DNA from: Hemibagrus wyckioides
Taxonomy: Eukaryota > Chordata > Actinopteri > Siluriformes > Bagridae
Assembly (NCBI RefSeq): GCF_019097595.1
Contig: NC_080722.1
Location: 15,043,630-15,107,629 of the forward strand
Reading direction: 5' to 3'
Length of the DNA stretch: 64,000 nt
In this document: in pieces, positions 36,292-49,248 of the stretch
How the letters are laid out: each line of letters opens with the position of its first letter
Numbering within the stretch: position 1 is the first letter of the stretch
Notes under the pieces: generated by a model
Database searches by the model: none
Told to the model about the DNA's origin: nothing
The model's input: only the letters and a program-made list of their open reading frames with translations
Translations under genes and position numbers: made by a program

Positions 36292-39200
36292 GCAGAAGTG
36301 TCCTGTTGACAGATTTCGAATATGTGTCATTATTTGTAAGATTACAATTACCTATTTTTGTGCACCTCTTCTGGGAAAAGGAAATGTCACAGCCGAACAA
36401 TCTCAAAGTTTGCATATACCTCAGATAAAGTTTCGAGATTGAGGAAGCAGATTTATCTGTCTGGACAGAAGGGAAGCAAAAATAAAATCATGCATTCAGG
36501 TTAAGAAGTTTGAGTGAAAGCTTTTCAGATGAAATTGAGAAGGAAGAGGGGATTCCAAATTCAACAGAAGCACCTTTAACAGGATTATTCAAATCAATGT
36601 GTGCTAGTTAGCCAGCTAACCATCATGCTATAAAGTGAGTGTAATGTCTTCAGGAAAAGAAGACAAAATTTGTTCATATTGTGTCTGAATTGTCATTTAG
36701 TCAATGGAACTGTTGGATAAAGGCAGTATCACACACGCTTTGTAAAGTGAACTAGTAACCAACAGCAAGCATTTATTTGAACAGATCTTCCTTTATTAAG
36801 TTTCTGAAGTGTAATGTTAATGTTTGTCATATTTACTTGAGATTTAACAGTCTAACTTTGTTTACACTGAGTTTATAACATGTCAAAATATATTTGTAAT
36901 ACATACAGTATGTGTAATTTAAAAAGTGTTTTTTTTTTCTGTGATAATAAGAGAAAGAATTCAGTTGGAAGTCATGCAGTGGTTCGGTGTGGTTTGGTTA
37001 GTGGTTTGTGTGTTGGGGGTCTATGGGCATGAGCTTGCCCAGACCTATGGGCCACTAGTGGCTGTTAATAATAATGAAAACATGAGTAATTATATTAGCA
37101 TTCACTGGAAAGAAAGGGATATTTGTTATTACAGTGTTTCACTAAGGGGTCAATGTTGTAAGAACTGTCACAGAAACCACAGCCCTATGCTAATCATTTC
37201 TAATGTGTAGATTAAGCTAAAAGCTTTAAAAAGAAAAGATGTTTCCTGTGTAATGTGGGGTGTTTGGCAAATCTTGAGTACCTGTTGTAGTTTGTGCTCC
37301 TCATGCTCAGAGTTTATTGATAATCTCACCACATCAGTATGCAGCCATATGCTAGTGATTAATTACAGATAATGTTTACCTGTCTTACTCACTAAACACA
37401 CATCTGTACAGGCAACACTGTTGGAAACACTGTGTAGCCTGCATTTCTTTCCTGTGAGTCTTATCTGAATACATACTGTTTTTTAAATCAAATTCAGGGG
37501 TCCTAAACTGGATAGTCTTTGTTTAATGGCCTTCCTGACTCAGTCCTAATGTGCTATAAAAAAAAAAAGTAAAAAGAAAAAAAGCATCCACTACTCAACA
37601 ACTTCATCACCCTCAACTCTCTAATTAAACATAATGATGGTGTGTTGTTCTTTGTCTGCCAAAGGTGCATATTTGTCTTCCTGCACAATGTTTTACTGTT
37701 GTATAATGCGATGTGTCCTTGTGTGCCGTATTTTACATTAGCTTAGAACAGTACAAATGCTGTAATGTGTACTAAAGCATGGTTCTGTGATGTCTTCTTT
37801 TATACTTTAGCGTGTGAAATCTGGCGGCAAACATCTTGCTTTGATTTGGAGAACCTGATCGATATCCTGATGCTCCTCATGCACCATCAGTGTGCCTCAC
37901 TTACTGTTTCTTTCCTGCTTTTAAAACTTTAGTTATGGTCTGAAAAGCATCATTTGAAGTTGAACATATTACAAAGCTCCTTTTAGTGCAATCTATTGAA
38001 AGCGTGCCAACTCTATATCCTTATGGAACGTTACTTTCATTCAGTCATTAATTTTGATGCATTGCTTTTCCTTGATTTATCCTTCAATTTTAGATGACGT
38101 GATCTACAGCGTCTCCTCTGTGGGTGTGTCAAGCCTTCATTTCGTGACAAAATTCTTAAAAAGAAAAAGGCAAAGGGTAGATCCTATTTGTCATTTTGCC
38201 TACAGCTTATAATGATATATCATTCTTGCTTGGGATTTGAATGTAGAGTAAGAAAAGATTCTTCAGATTCTTCAGATTCATTCATTCTTCTTCTGCTTAA
38301 TCCTGATTGTGGTGGATCCAGAGCCTATCCTGGCAACCGTGGGAATGAGGTAGGGATTTGATACAAGTCCACTGCACAATTCTCCAGGTGCATAATGAAA
38401 ATATTCCAGCAACTGAGCAATGTCTAACTTTATGTTTGATGAGGTAAAGCTTGTTATTTTGTCCAAGGAGCATTTATTGAATACAGTGAGTGTGGTATAA
38501 GGAGTAGCTGTGCTCTAACGATTAGTTTATAGTGCCATTAGGTCATGTGAGTAGTGCATTAAACTGGGTGTTATATGAGTGATGAGCGTGTCAACTCCCT
38601 GTAATAGCCTGACCTTGAGTGGTTGCAGTGTTTCTCTGCACGGAGGAATGCACTATGAGCATGCTGAGTGTGTGTAAGGGTCACGTTCTCACCTACTGCT
38701 GTGAAAAGAAAGTACATTTAGCAGTTCTTCTTGAAGGACAAAAATATACTTAAGAATAACACATATTTAGAAACGGATGAGCAGGATAAAGAGACTGGAC
38801 ACATCTCTCCACGTTCACTGGAAAACTATTTACAAGTGTACACAGGTGAGGAACAGAGACCCATAAACACAGACAGCTGTCCCGGGTCAGTCAGTGGGCT
38901 TCACCTGTTAACAAGTCCCCTGTGCTTTATTTCCAAGAACCCACCAGCAGACAGCATTCAGTACTTTAATGCACTTTATGTAAGATCTACAAAGCACCAA
39001 ATTAATATTTAATTATTAAAAAGAAAAAAGAAATAAAATTCACTTTAAATATAATCACCATTCTTCATACAGATATTTATATATACACTGTGTTGCATGC
39101 ATAATGCATAATGCCTTTGGCAGACGGTAATGAGCCGGGACGGATATTTACAATGTCAGCTTTTGAATCTCACACATTTCCACATCCTCTTTCCAGGGTC

Positions 39201-42200
39201 GTCTGACTGCTGACTCTCATTATTCACTCTGTGTTGATCCCTGCTCTCAATTTCCATTTCACAACACAGCCAGCTTTTCCAGATACATGATAATCCTGTT
39301 ATTTCATTAATATTTCATAATGTTTTGGATAAATTTGTCTCAGTTATCTATTATCATTCCAAAGTAGAAATCTAGTGCAACCTTCTGCTGAGCATTAATT
39401 ACCAATTTATCTGGAAAGGTCATGGAAATACGCACCATGTCAACTCATTGTACTTTAGTTAGACATCCTATGAATTGCACTGGCAAAGGTTTCAGAAATT
39501 GGGCTAAAGGCCAACTGAGATAGACCATGAAGGCTATATGTCTTATTGATTTAGATCCTAATAGAATCCACAGCACTTATGAAAGACACTGATCTGAGTG
39601 ATCAATGCCAAATCCTTGGAGAAATGAGTGATTATTATCTAAAAAAAGTAGTCTGTGATCAATAAAGATTTGAGGGCAGGCATAAGGAAGGGCTTTCATA
39701 TCTAAAGGAAAAGAAAGCAGCATTTCCGACATTGCCCTCAGAGCATGGCTTATTGAGGGCCATCATGCAGCACAGTGTGATGCTCTAACAGATGCTTAAA
39801 GCTGGGATATAACTAAGGAGAGGAATCAGCTGTGCTAAAGAGCCACCAAAGTATGCTCTCCAACCCACAAATAGGCTGCCCTAAGACTCACCTTAAAACA
39901 TTATTTATGCAAAATGTCTGAAAGTGAAGTAACTAACAGGAGCTGTTGTCGGCTCCAATGTAAATGACATGGGAAGTTCAGACAAGAATATATTAAGCCT
40001 GACACAAAGCAATTTGCAGGCAAATACTGTAACAAGGAAATAAGGATGTTTTACTGAAGATAAGGGCTAATATCTGTCCAATTTAAGATACAATCATTAA
40101 TCTGCATGAGAATTTGCAACCATTACATATCATATGTTAATCTTGACCTTTTATCAGTTATGACGTTTATCTAAAGCAATAATTTAAGTATTAAGATCGG
40201 CAGCAGCTTGTGGATTGTTTAAAAGTAATTACATTTGGTAATGCTATTGGCAACTATCTAGTGAATTTAAGAAAAAACCCATAATAAGCAGGTAAGAGTT
40301 GAATAAAGGCAGTTTATTGCCGCAACTTGCTGTTTTTAGATATACCTTAGCTGAACTGTGTTCGATAAAGCAGGTGAGTTCTGTCGCATTTACCAGGGAT
40401 GTCAAGCTTCAGGGAGATTTACTACAGCCCTAAAACATTTCAAAAACATCACGAAGGACACGAAAGTAGTCCCCCCAAAAAAATCTGAACTGGAAAAGAA
40501 AGATATATTTTTCTTTCTTTCTTTTTTTTTAGCTTTTGCTTAGTGCACAAACATGTCTGATGTACAGATATCATCTATGCCATTATCCTCCTTTCACTAT
40601 CCTCCCAATCTTCTTATGACAAGAATGCCTCTGTACATTATACACACACTTAGACTTTATCTTTGTGTGTGAAAATTTTCAAGGTGACAACCCTGTAAAT
40701 AACTGTCCTGTCCTATGTTTCTCCCAAAAGCACAGGGGAAGCCTGGTTTCTGCCACAGTCTGCCTCTATTAGCGATGTTACAGTTCCCATCTTTGGGCAT
40801 TTACTGCATTAAGAACTCTGCGGAGCTAAATGGGGAAAGGAGCATGCTAACCATGATTGCACAAAATCTAGAAGCATGAGACAGCTTATATCTGTCAAAT
40901 GGTCACACAAAAGATTTAATTAGTATTTCAGTGGTATTTAAAATGTATGAAGTAGTGAATGAGGACTTTACAGAGACTAACATTTTAAGTGGCTGGCTAA
41001 GCCACTCATTTTTCTACTTAAGCATACACATGAATTCAACATTCAGTTGAAAAAGTCTTTCATAATAGGAAAGGAAAATCTATTTGAAATAATGTAATAA
41101 TCCTCATTATGTTATCTGTGTTAACAAGTGTGAATAGACTCTAATTCAGAAATGATCGATCTTGTGCTTTATAAGGGCTCAATAATTTTTTGTCATTTTG
41201 ATGTATTGGACATAAGGAGGATTTAGTAGTCCAAAATACATGTAGGAATGCCTGTTACATAGGGCTAATTACATTTCGATTAGCAGAGACAGATCTCTTG
41301 GTTCCTTATGTTCTCTAAATGATGGCTCTGTGGCTTGGCCTGTGCAGCCATGTGGGTATACAATACTGCAGGATTTTATCAGTGTTCTGCTGACTGATTT
41401 CCTCTCCCAGCTCTACAGGAAGAGACAGGATTTATTTAGTGCACTTGATTTCACAGAACTTTGTAGGCTAAACTACATACAGATTGAACGTTTGAGCGTG
41501 ATCTGAATTGAGGGGACTGTTTGAAATTTAAATGCAATATAAAAGAAAAAAGGATATTGAAAATAAGAGAAAAAAATAAACTTCTCAAAATTGGTTGATG
41601 AAAATGTGACAAAATTCTTTTTAAGCTCTAAACTATATGTTTATGTAAAGTACAGTATATGAAGTAAATATTTAAAAAATAATTAAAAATATGAAATGGT
41701 GGCACAAATTTAGGTTCAGTTTCTGTTCGAGTTGTAAATTATATGTTGTATATGTATATGTACAGTATATGTAAACTACAGTATAAACTACAGTTCCTGC
41801 AGTTAGCTTTGCTCTACTAAAAAAGTTCTTGTTATATATGAGTTAATAATATCATAATATCAAATTATTATGTATATTTTCATATTTTTATTAACATTAA
41901 TGAGGTCCAATTATCTGATCACATGACAGATGACTGCTAGGTGAGAACTAACTCATGCTTACTCTGAGAGGCATGAAGCCAGCTGAACGCACTTAGAGGG
42001 CAATTCCCCCTGCATTTTTCCATGAGCTCATAAGTCATCTATGATTGGCTTGTTTCACTATGAATGATAGGGGCAAAAGTAATGCCAACCATCCATTTCT
42101 GTTTCCTTCTACCACATCAGCTTTTGTATTATGAATACTTTTTTTGGTTTAATAATTGTTTAAATTGCTCTAAGAAAATAGTTCAAATAAATTGTGTTTT

Positions 42201-42714
42201 TACAAATTTAGTAACAACTCTAGTTGCAAATCTTTCTTTATGAACACACACATTAATAACATTGTACTTTCTTCTTTGCATGGTCAATTTGTAAGCATAT
42301 TAGAGGAAATTTAATTTCTATGACAAAGACCTGTGCCAGCACCTGGCATTTAATTTATTACTAAACCTTTTTTGTTTCATATACACAAGCTGGCACTTGG
42401 TCTGGATGAGCAGTCAAACCTATCAAGAGCAGCTTGATTCATGGCTGGTGGAATAGATGTTACTCAGAGAAAGCAAATACATATACTTAAAATGAAAACT
42501 GTAAAATATAAAAAGAACAAGCTGCTATTTAGATCATTTCTTTTTTCCATAAAATGTGCTACTAAATAGCATTTCTCATATTCACATGTAAATAAGCAAA
42601 TGTTACATAAATATATCAAATATTACACAGATTGGGTTTAATTTTGGCGAGATTTTCTAGCGACACTGAAGCAATAGTAACTTAGTAACTCTGAGACTGA
42701 AGCTTAAATGATCT
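36290..42714. other. Intergenic downstream of uts2r
   Basis: SINE tail at 38276; otherwise no gene found. A 78-codon frame at 36974-37210 starts with a hydrophobic stretch but lies in GT-rich sequence (see findings). Confidence 0.5.
38276..38375 (-). mobile_element. SINE tail fragment
   Basis: Reverse orientation 3' part of the SINE family seen at 16845: an ATTC-rich tail, then gtggatccagagcctatcct. Confidence 0.55.
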
Positions 42715-42720
42715 TTTATT
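42715..42720 (-). terminator. Candidate poly(A) signal for uts2r
   Basis: AATAAA on the minus strand, about 590 nt downstream of the receptor stop codon. It is the first canonical hexamer I noticed downstream, so it is a reasonable 3' end. It is unproven. Confidence 0.35.
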
Positions 42721-42934
42721 TTCAGGGAGAAAAAAGTTGCTTCAGCCACACATGATTGTTAGATCTCAGCCATGGTACATTCTTGCGGTAAGTAAACATT
42801 GGACAGAAAATCCTAACAGGAAAAGAGAAAAAAAATTCGAGCTGTCAATTCTGTCAATGGAATAGTTAAAAATGAAACAAAATGTTATTTAACAGCATCA
42901 GTTCTGCAGAAGAGTGATTTTAACATAATAATCA

Positions 42935-42989
<55 letters not shown>
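42935..42989. repeat. (AAT)n microsatellite
   Basis: Interrupted trinucleotide run just past the uts2r 3' end region. Confidence 0.95.
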
Positions 42990-43308
42990 TGAACAAAGAC
43001 ACCATATTCACCTACACATTTTCTACTTTCTCCCCAAGACAGAGGTAAATGAATTCACAGGTCATGGTTTGTCAAAATAATTTGTATTGAAAAGTACAGC
43101 CAACTACATCCCGTCCTCTTTACTGAATGGGATTTCTGTAGGGCTAATCATGGGTCCAGGTACTGAAGGTACAGAAACCCTAATTTTTTTTGTCTGATCA
43201 CTGTTTTATATTAAAAAGAGCAGAACAGCATTTATAGGCAGAACAGTCTGTTTGGCAGAAAGCACTTTGTTGACAGTATGTTCACAGAGAAGAAGAGAGG
43301 GACCTACC

Positions 43309-44397
43309 TCACAGACTGCTGTTGTTGGTACGTGATATGTGTGTGAGCACGAAACTCTCTGTACACTGCTGGCTGCTGGATGACAGTGAGCGCCGAGGAG
43401 AGCGTTGGAAACGATTTCTCCTGTTGAAATAGTTCCCAGAAGTCCAGGTTCTTTGCCTCTTACGAAGATACTCCTTGTAGTTCTTGGTTAGAAGAGTGTA
43501 GAGGAAGGGATTAATGCAGCTGTTGCTGTAGGTCAAGCAGGTGGTAAGATAGTTGATGTTGCGCCTGGCCTTGGTCGAAAGAACCATTTCTGGCTTGAAC
43601 TGGCCCAGTAGCTGCCAGATCCAGAAGGGAAGGAAGCAGGCCCAAAAGAGAAGTACAATTGTAAAAATAAGATATAGCACTTTGTGGTTTGGCAGCTTCT
43701 GGGTCTGCTTAAAGTTCTCAGTCTGTGAGATCCAGTAAGTACGGGCCAGGCAGATGTAGAGGTAGCCAATTATGACACCCGGTGCCACGATGCTGGTGCA
43801 GAAAAGGGAGGTGATATAGATCTTGTAAGAAAGAGGACTTAGTGTGGTCTGACACATTGACTTGGAATTTTCTGTCTTTAGCTCTACATCAATTATCATG
43901 GGAAGTGTTAGAATCAGCGAAGCTGTCCACACCAGAATAGCAATGGCCTTACGGTAGCTCTTAGAGCGTTTGACTGTATCCAGAGGCTTAAGAACAGCAA
44001 AATAGCGCTCTGTACTCATGACAGTCAAGGTGAAAATGCTTGCATGCATGGTGAGGAAGTCCATACTGATGAGAGTTCGGCATCCCACATCACCAAAGTA
44101 CCAACCCTTTAAAAAGTGAGTGCACACCACAAAGGGAATAGTGAGCAGGTAGAGGAGATCAGCCATTGCCAAGTTAACAATGTATATATACATAGAGGCA
44201 GCAGAGCGCATTGAATGGCACATGACCACCAGGGTGTAAATGTTTCCTGACACGCCAACAAGGCACATAAGGGACAGGATGGTACCAATAGTGAAAGTTG
44301 CAGCCACATCTTCGGCAGATGATGCCACTGGAGTCTCAGTTCCATTTGGCACTTTATCGACCATCACCACCAGGGACTCCACTGACACAGTGGTCAT
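43309..44397 (-). CDS. uts2r: Urotensin-II receptor (class A GPCR), complete
   Basis: Encodes a 362-residue rhodopsin-family receptor of the plasma membrane. By family knowledge it binds the cyclic peptides urotensin II and URP and couples mainly through Gq to calcium release. Visible features: an N-glycosylation site NGT at 18-20; TM1 with GN at 51-52; TM2 with D80; TM3 starting at C106, which pairs with C182 in loop 2; the ligand-contact Asp D113; an ERY motif at 130-132; the TM6 segment FWACFLPFW at 251-259; the TM7 NPFLY at 296-300; and a basic, Ser-rich tail with [12 protein letters not shown]. The segments [25 protein letters not shown] and NYLTTCLTY match mammalian UTS2R as I remember it. 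The open frame runs 46 codons further upstream, but those codons lie in a probable intron, and the Met just after the acceptor gives the usual receptor N-terminus. No frameshift or missing key residue is seen. Fish carry several uts2r paralogues, and the subtype cannot be decided here. Confidence 0.95.
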   Translation of the reverse strand: MTTVSVESLVVMVDKVPNGTETPVASSAEDVAATFTIGTILSLMCLVGVSGNIYTLVVMCHSMRSAASMYIYIVNLAMADLLYLLTIPFVVCTHFLKGWYFGDVGCRTLISMDFLTMHASIFTLTVMSTERYFAVLKPLDTVKRSKSYRKAIAILVWTASLILTLPMIIDVELKTENSKSMCQTTLSPLSYKIYITSLFCTSIVAPGVIIGYLYICLARTYWISQTENFKQTQKLPNHKVLYLIFTIVLLFWACFLPFWIWQLLGQFKPEMVLSTKARRNINYLTTCLTYSNSCINPFLYTLLTKNYKEYLRKRQRTWTSGNYFNRRNRFQRSPRRSLSSSSQQCTESFVLTHISRTNNSSL

Positions 44398-44399
44398 GT

Positions 44400-44599
44400 C
44401 TACATAACAACTAGATAAACAGATGCAAACAGTGAAGAAGGAGGTAAAAGTTGGAAAGTTGAAAAGTTCAATTTGTTGTTTGAAAATAGAACTGAAAATG
44501 TTGAATTTGTTCAAATTCAGGACTAAAATCAACAAGTTTACTTATCTGGATAGATTATTTAAAATACAGGAAGAGCAGGACACCTTTCTATCCCGGCAA

Positions 44600-44653
<54 letters not shown>

Positions 44654-44825
44654 CCGGCTCTTAAAAAACTCAACTAATTTACTCAAAATTATATCATTAG
44701 CATGACGGAATGTATAAACTCTTTGTCCTTTAATTAAAACGCATGCCTTATCAGCCAGCACAGCACCAAGAGTGATGACCCAAAACCTCTGAATATATAA
44801 TTTTAATAAGAAGATAATGGCTTAC
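44400..44825 (-). other. Probable 5'-UTR intron of uts2r
   Basis: On the minus strand a strong donor, CAAG|GTAAG, sits at 44829-44821. A pyrimidine-rich tract ending TTATGTAG stands directly before ACATGACC, which contains the receptor start codon. The implied intron is 426 bp, contains the (AAT)n run at 44600-44653, and places the in-frame upstream 46 codons inside intronic sequence. Splicing is inferred from the motifs only. Confidence 0.6.
44600..44653. repeat. (AAT)n microsatellite in the uts2r intron
   Basis: Pure run inside the predicted 5'-UTR intron. Confidence 0.95.
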
Positions 44826-45015
44826 CTTGTTTAAATCCCACAAACTGTTTGCCTCCCAGCAGAGAGTAGTTTAGCATTTGTAATGATCATAGCACACACT
44901 TGTCTAACTCATGTTATCTCCAAGGAGTTTACTCAGAGACCATGCATGCAGCAAATCCTGTCACTCCATTTGACATGTCTCCAGAATACTGGATTCAAGT
45001 TACCGCACGCTAGAC
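44826..45015 (-). other. Inferred non-coding first exon of uts2r (start approximate)
   Basis: This is the sequence upstream of the donor at 44826. It contains several short upstream ATGs followed by stops and no long reading frame, so it is treated as 5' UTR. The upstream boundary is set only by the distance from the TATA-like box at 45040-45047 and is uncertain. Confidence 0.35.
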
Positions 45016-45039
45016 ACTTAAAAACCCAATGACTTCAGA

Positions 45040-45058
45040 CTTATAAACCCGATGACGT
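45040..45058 (-). promoter_or_regulatory. Possible TATA box with adjacent CRE half-site upstream of uts2r
   Basis: On the minus strand TTTATAAG (45047-45040) is preceded about 5 bp upstream by ACGTCA (45058-45053), a CREB/ATF half-site. The spacing to the predicted donor would give a first exon of about 190 nt. Short motifs like these occur by chance in AT-rich DNA. Confidence 0.25.
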
Positions 45059-45367
45059 TGTAATCACGGTAATAAGCATAGTCTTAATGCCTACGTTCAA
45101 GCGAGTCATAGGCAGGTGCTTCATCTCTGTGGAAGAACTTCTGCTCTTCTTCATCACTTCACATACTTTCTCACGTGTCTTGACAGCAGATCTCATGAAG
45201 CATTATGAGGTTCAAAAGAAATAATAAATGTGAAGGAAATGAAAAATAGGGCAAAAAGGCAAATTAATCTTGAGCATTCCAAGAGAAGCGAATACTTTGA
45301 GCTACAGCTGGATTTTCCGCTGACAGAATGCGTGTCTGTGTGGAGTAGAGAGAGAGGGAAGGCGGGC

Positions 45368-45369
<2 letters not shown>

Positions 45370-45403
<34 letters not shown>
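45370..45403. repeat. (GA)n microsatellite
   Basis: Pure GA run about 0.35 kb upstream of the predicted uts2r promoter. Confidence 0.95.
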
Positions 45404-45405
<2 letters not shown>

Positions 45406-45756
45406 CATTCACACACTAATGCAGAGTGGGAGGGGTTGGGAAATCAAAGGTTGGAGGAGCAGAGGGAGAGAAAAAAAAAACAGGACTGGGGGGGATGAAG
45501 GCAAGAGCTGTGAGCAGGTATTCTGGAAATGAATCTGCTTCTTAATGCTTGTTATTATTGATTGACAGTTTGACAGATATGTCCACCAAAAATCTCCAAA
45601 TTGTATGTGTTCTTTTAGTCTACGAAATTATATTAACAAGTGTCCATATACAGTGCAGACCAACCAGAAAAAAGAGACTCGTTTCTGCAAAATATATATT
45701 ATGACAGAGAAATGGTTCTCTACTCTCTTCAGTAGAAGTCATTTTAATCACTGAGA

Positions 45757-45948
45757 AATTCATTTATTGATTTTTGATAACCATTTTATCCCGTCAGGGT
45801 TGTAATGAACCCGTGGAAAGCTATTCCAAGAACACTGAGAGGAAATTAGCTCATCTCAGGGTAACAAGCAGACAGGAGAGTTTAGGACTGAATTGTGTTG
45901 TGTGGAGCTGAGAAGAACTAGTGCTACTTGCTGCACCACAGTGCCACC
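45757..45948 (-). mobile_element. Diverged tRNA-derived SINE
   Basis: Reverse orientation. The minus-strand head reads GGTGGCACTGTGGTGCAGCA, A-box-like, at the right end. The tail at the left has ATTTATTG and accattttatcccg. It lies about 0.7 kb upstream of the predicted uts2r promoter. Confidence 0.5.
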
Positions 45949-48519
45949 TTACTGACCATCAGTTAATACTAAATAATTTAACATGCTTCTAATCTAATAC
46001 TAAGAAATTGCACTGGATCTCCACAGATTTTTTAGGAAACACAAATATGACATGCAACCTGACAGTAGACAAGCAACCATATATGCTTGAGGGTTTATTC
46101 ACAAAATGGGTGTACTGTGTTGTTTCAGATCTTTGTGTTTAACTCCATCATTTCCTTTCTCCAGGGAGCAAATGTTTACATCAAACCCTCTAATGGAGCC
46201 TCTACTAAGATTGTCCATGAGATAGATATTACATGCTGTTCAGTCCAAACAGTAGAGAAAGCTTCAGTAAAAAGAGGCTGAATAGCATTTTTTTAACAAT
46301 AGCTGAAAAAAATGCTACCAAGAAATCCTAACGCATACTGAGCTATCTGGTCAAAAGAGAAATGTGAGTGTTACATTAGTTATGGATTTATATGTTTAAC
46401 AAAGTCTTAAAAGCAGTAAAGACCATAGAGAGCCAATGTTGACACACATTTAAATTGTACTGAACCTAAATGTGAGATTTTTCTTCTATAAAATGACACT
46501 CGTTTCAAAACGTAAGCCTATAATGTGATGACGTCAATGCCACCGTGAGACCAAGTGAATTTTGATAGCCTTGTTAAAGATCATCTGCATAATTTTTTCC
46601 CTCCCTCTATCTATCTATATCTCTCTCACGCACAGAAATGGAAACACATACCCACTATATTAATTAAAGCTGACAAGCCAACAAAACACAGTTATATTTG
46701 CAGAACGGAAAACCAGATTTTGTAGCTAAAAATGCTGAACCATGTATATAAACCGAACCAGCCTGTTCCATTTGGATCAAGGACAAAACATTCTTGTCAA
46801 TGATCACTTCTGAATAGGACCTACACATCCATCCAACATTCAACTGTGTGGAGAATCATCTGATAGCGTCTACACTCCAGTCAGGCTCAATGAAACCCAG
46901 GACATTGATTGACAACAGGGATATGCCTTCTGAACACAATGTTCTGATGTGCATGGAATTCCAAGGAGATCCCACTTGCAGTTTTGACCTTGAGTCCTGC
47001 TTTCCACCTATAATCCTCTCCAGGACATCTACACAGATATTTAATTACTGTGGACTAGTACCAATTAGCTAACAGACTTTGGTTATGGCACGACATTCCA
47101 CAAGGTTCTTCCCCTTGTGCAGTATTTATGCTAATTGCTTTGAGCCATGGTGTCATATTCCTGCACCCTCTGCTGCTGTGCTACTTATGACTGCCACTTC
47201 AGTGTCAACATTTCCCAAAATGCTTTCCCAAATATTCTATGCTGATACTGACTGTATTCTTTTCTTTTTTTTTTAATGCAAGTAAATTTTTCTGCACGCA
47301 TTGTTTAAAATTCACTGACATGCTAAATATTTTTAAAATGAAGAACAATACTATGGCTTTGTCTGTTGTAGGATTAAAAAAAAATGGATCCCCTGATTTT
47401 AATGGAATATGTGGTATGTATGATATAACACCATGCTGCCCTCTAGCATTTGGCATTATAGCAGTGCAGGTACAGTAAATCATGACTCTGCTCTCTCCTT
47501 AAAATAGATTTCAAAATATACACAGTCTCCCCCTGGAGCATATATCAGTACTCAGCAGTGTGCAATCTCTGCCTTAAAGCATGATATATTAATGATAAAA
47601 AAATCAGCATCACATACACCAGCAAAAACTAGATAGAGTAATAATCATCATGTCCTGTTTTCCAAAAGCAAAGTATATTACTGACCTAAGTGGCAGGTTC
47701 TGAGAAAGGAGAGGATAGCTTGGATACTCATGGTCTGTACAAAGTACAGAAAAAATTGTATCACCCATGGACATACAAAATACACCCCTTTCTCAAATCC
47801 ATTAACAAAATGACTCACTCAGCATGACACTACAGATCCCAGAGGGAAGCTACTCAAAGTGCACTTAGTGTACAAGGTGTCTATTTTTGGGTCTTTATGA
47901 AGGGGTCAAACAGATATACAACAGCAACCCTGGCAGCAGCCTCTTGAAATGCTGGTCAAAGCTGTCTGGGACTCCATGTGCCAGGCTCTGGGCCAACTCA
48001 CAGATACTAGTGGAACAGTCAAAACTCACATGCAAACACTCCTGCTAAGTGACCCAGAGCACAACTGAGTGTTTGATTTGGCACACAGCAACAATTCACA
48101 TGAGGATTTCACTAAGCTGAGAGAGTCCTGACAGGACAATGATAAATATTTGCTTTGCAGGGGAACACATGGTCATGACCCTAAAGGTCAGAAGAGACTC
48201 ATTACAGCCCAGGACATGAGACAGCTGATTATTTGCTACACTGAAAGTTTTTAAATGAACAGTTAACAAGACAGTAAGCATCATCTGTGCCTAATTACTG
48301 TAGTAATGAACACAAACTGTCACAACACACTCATCTTATTATGATGAGATCTGAACTATACAATTTTTCTATTAATTTTCCATCTTCAAAATACTGACTA
48401 CCTGCCCAAACAAACAAACAAAAAAAAAAATCTCACATTTTCACATAATCATTAGGTTTATTAGGCAATAGCTATCATCACATCAGAGACTAAAATATTT
48501 GAAAGTGTCTTGAGATTGT

Positions 48520-48566
48520 CTTTGGCTTGGCTACATCTTTGGCTTGGCTACATATTTGGCTTGGCC
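48520..48566. repeat. 17-bp tandem repeat, 3 copies
   Basis: Unit tttggcttggctacatc, the last copy incomplete. Confidence 0.8.
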
Positions 48567-49165
48567 CCAAAATGACTTGCATATTTGCTACTCAAGAATA
48601 CAGGAGACATTGCCATTAGATATGACTTTACTGAAAGTTAAATATTACAGTCTAGTGTTTTGCAATATAATAATTAAATCATCTTCGCCCAAAATTACAT
48701 TTTCAGAATATCCACGGATGTTTACTCAGTGGATTATAGTGTATTACAAGACCTGCCAAATTTATACACATTTTGCAGGAGCTCTGTGATATAACACTGG
48801 ACTTCTACTACAAGCCATCTCTCAAAATGTACTGAAATGGCTGTTTCTTCTCCTCAATAAAACTCTAGATGGCTAATGGACATATTAATATGGAATTTGT
48901 GTAGATCATCACCCCCTGGAAGCCACACACCCCTGCCCCCCCCCCACCCACCATACATGCTGTCCAATTTTGTCTTGCATTTTACTTTGCTAACATTAGA
49001 CCATTGTACAGTTATCACAAGGCAGAATGAGGTTTGTCCTAAATGGATTAAAGAGTCCAATAATAATAATTAAATAATAATAAAGGTGATGATGAGTAGA
49101 AAGTTATTAACTATGTTGATTCTTCCTGCGCTAATTAGAGCTTAGACACTAGCAGCTGAATAACA

Positions 49166-49247
<82 letters not shown>
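49166..49247. repeat. (AAT)n microsatellite
   Basis: Longest trinucleotide run in the window, about 27 units. Confidence 0.97.

Positions 49248-49248
<1 letters not shown>

Noticed and set aside
36109..36442. Several frames with long YIYIY runs
   Set aside because: Translation of the (TA)n microsatellite on both strands.
44398..44535. 46-codon in-frame N-terminal extension of the receptor
   Set aside because: Lies between a good donor and acceptor, has no resemblance to receptor N-termini, and contains the pyrimidine tract of the acceptor.
46848..47276. Two consecutive plus-strand frames of 74 and 65 codons
   Set aside because: No domain, no splice signals, and the second ends in a poly(T) tract.
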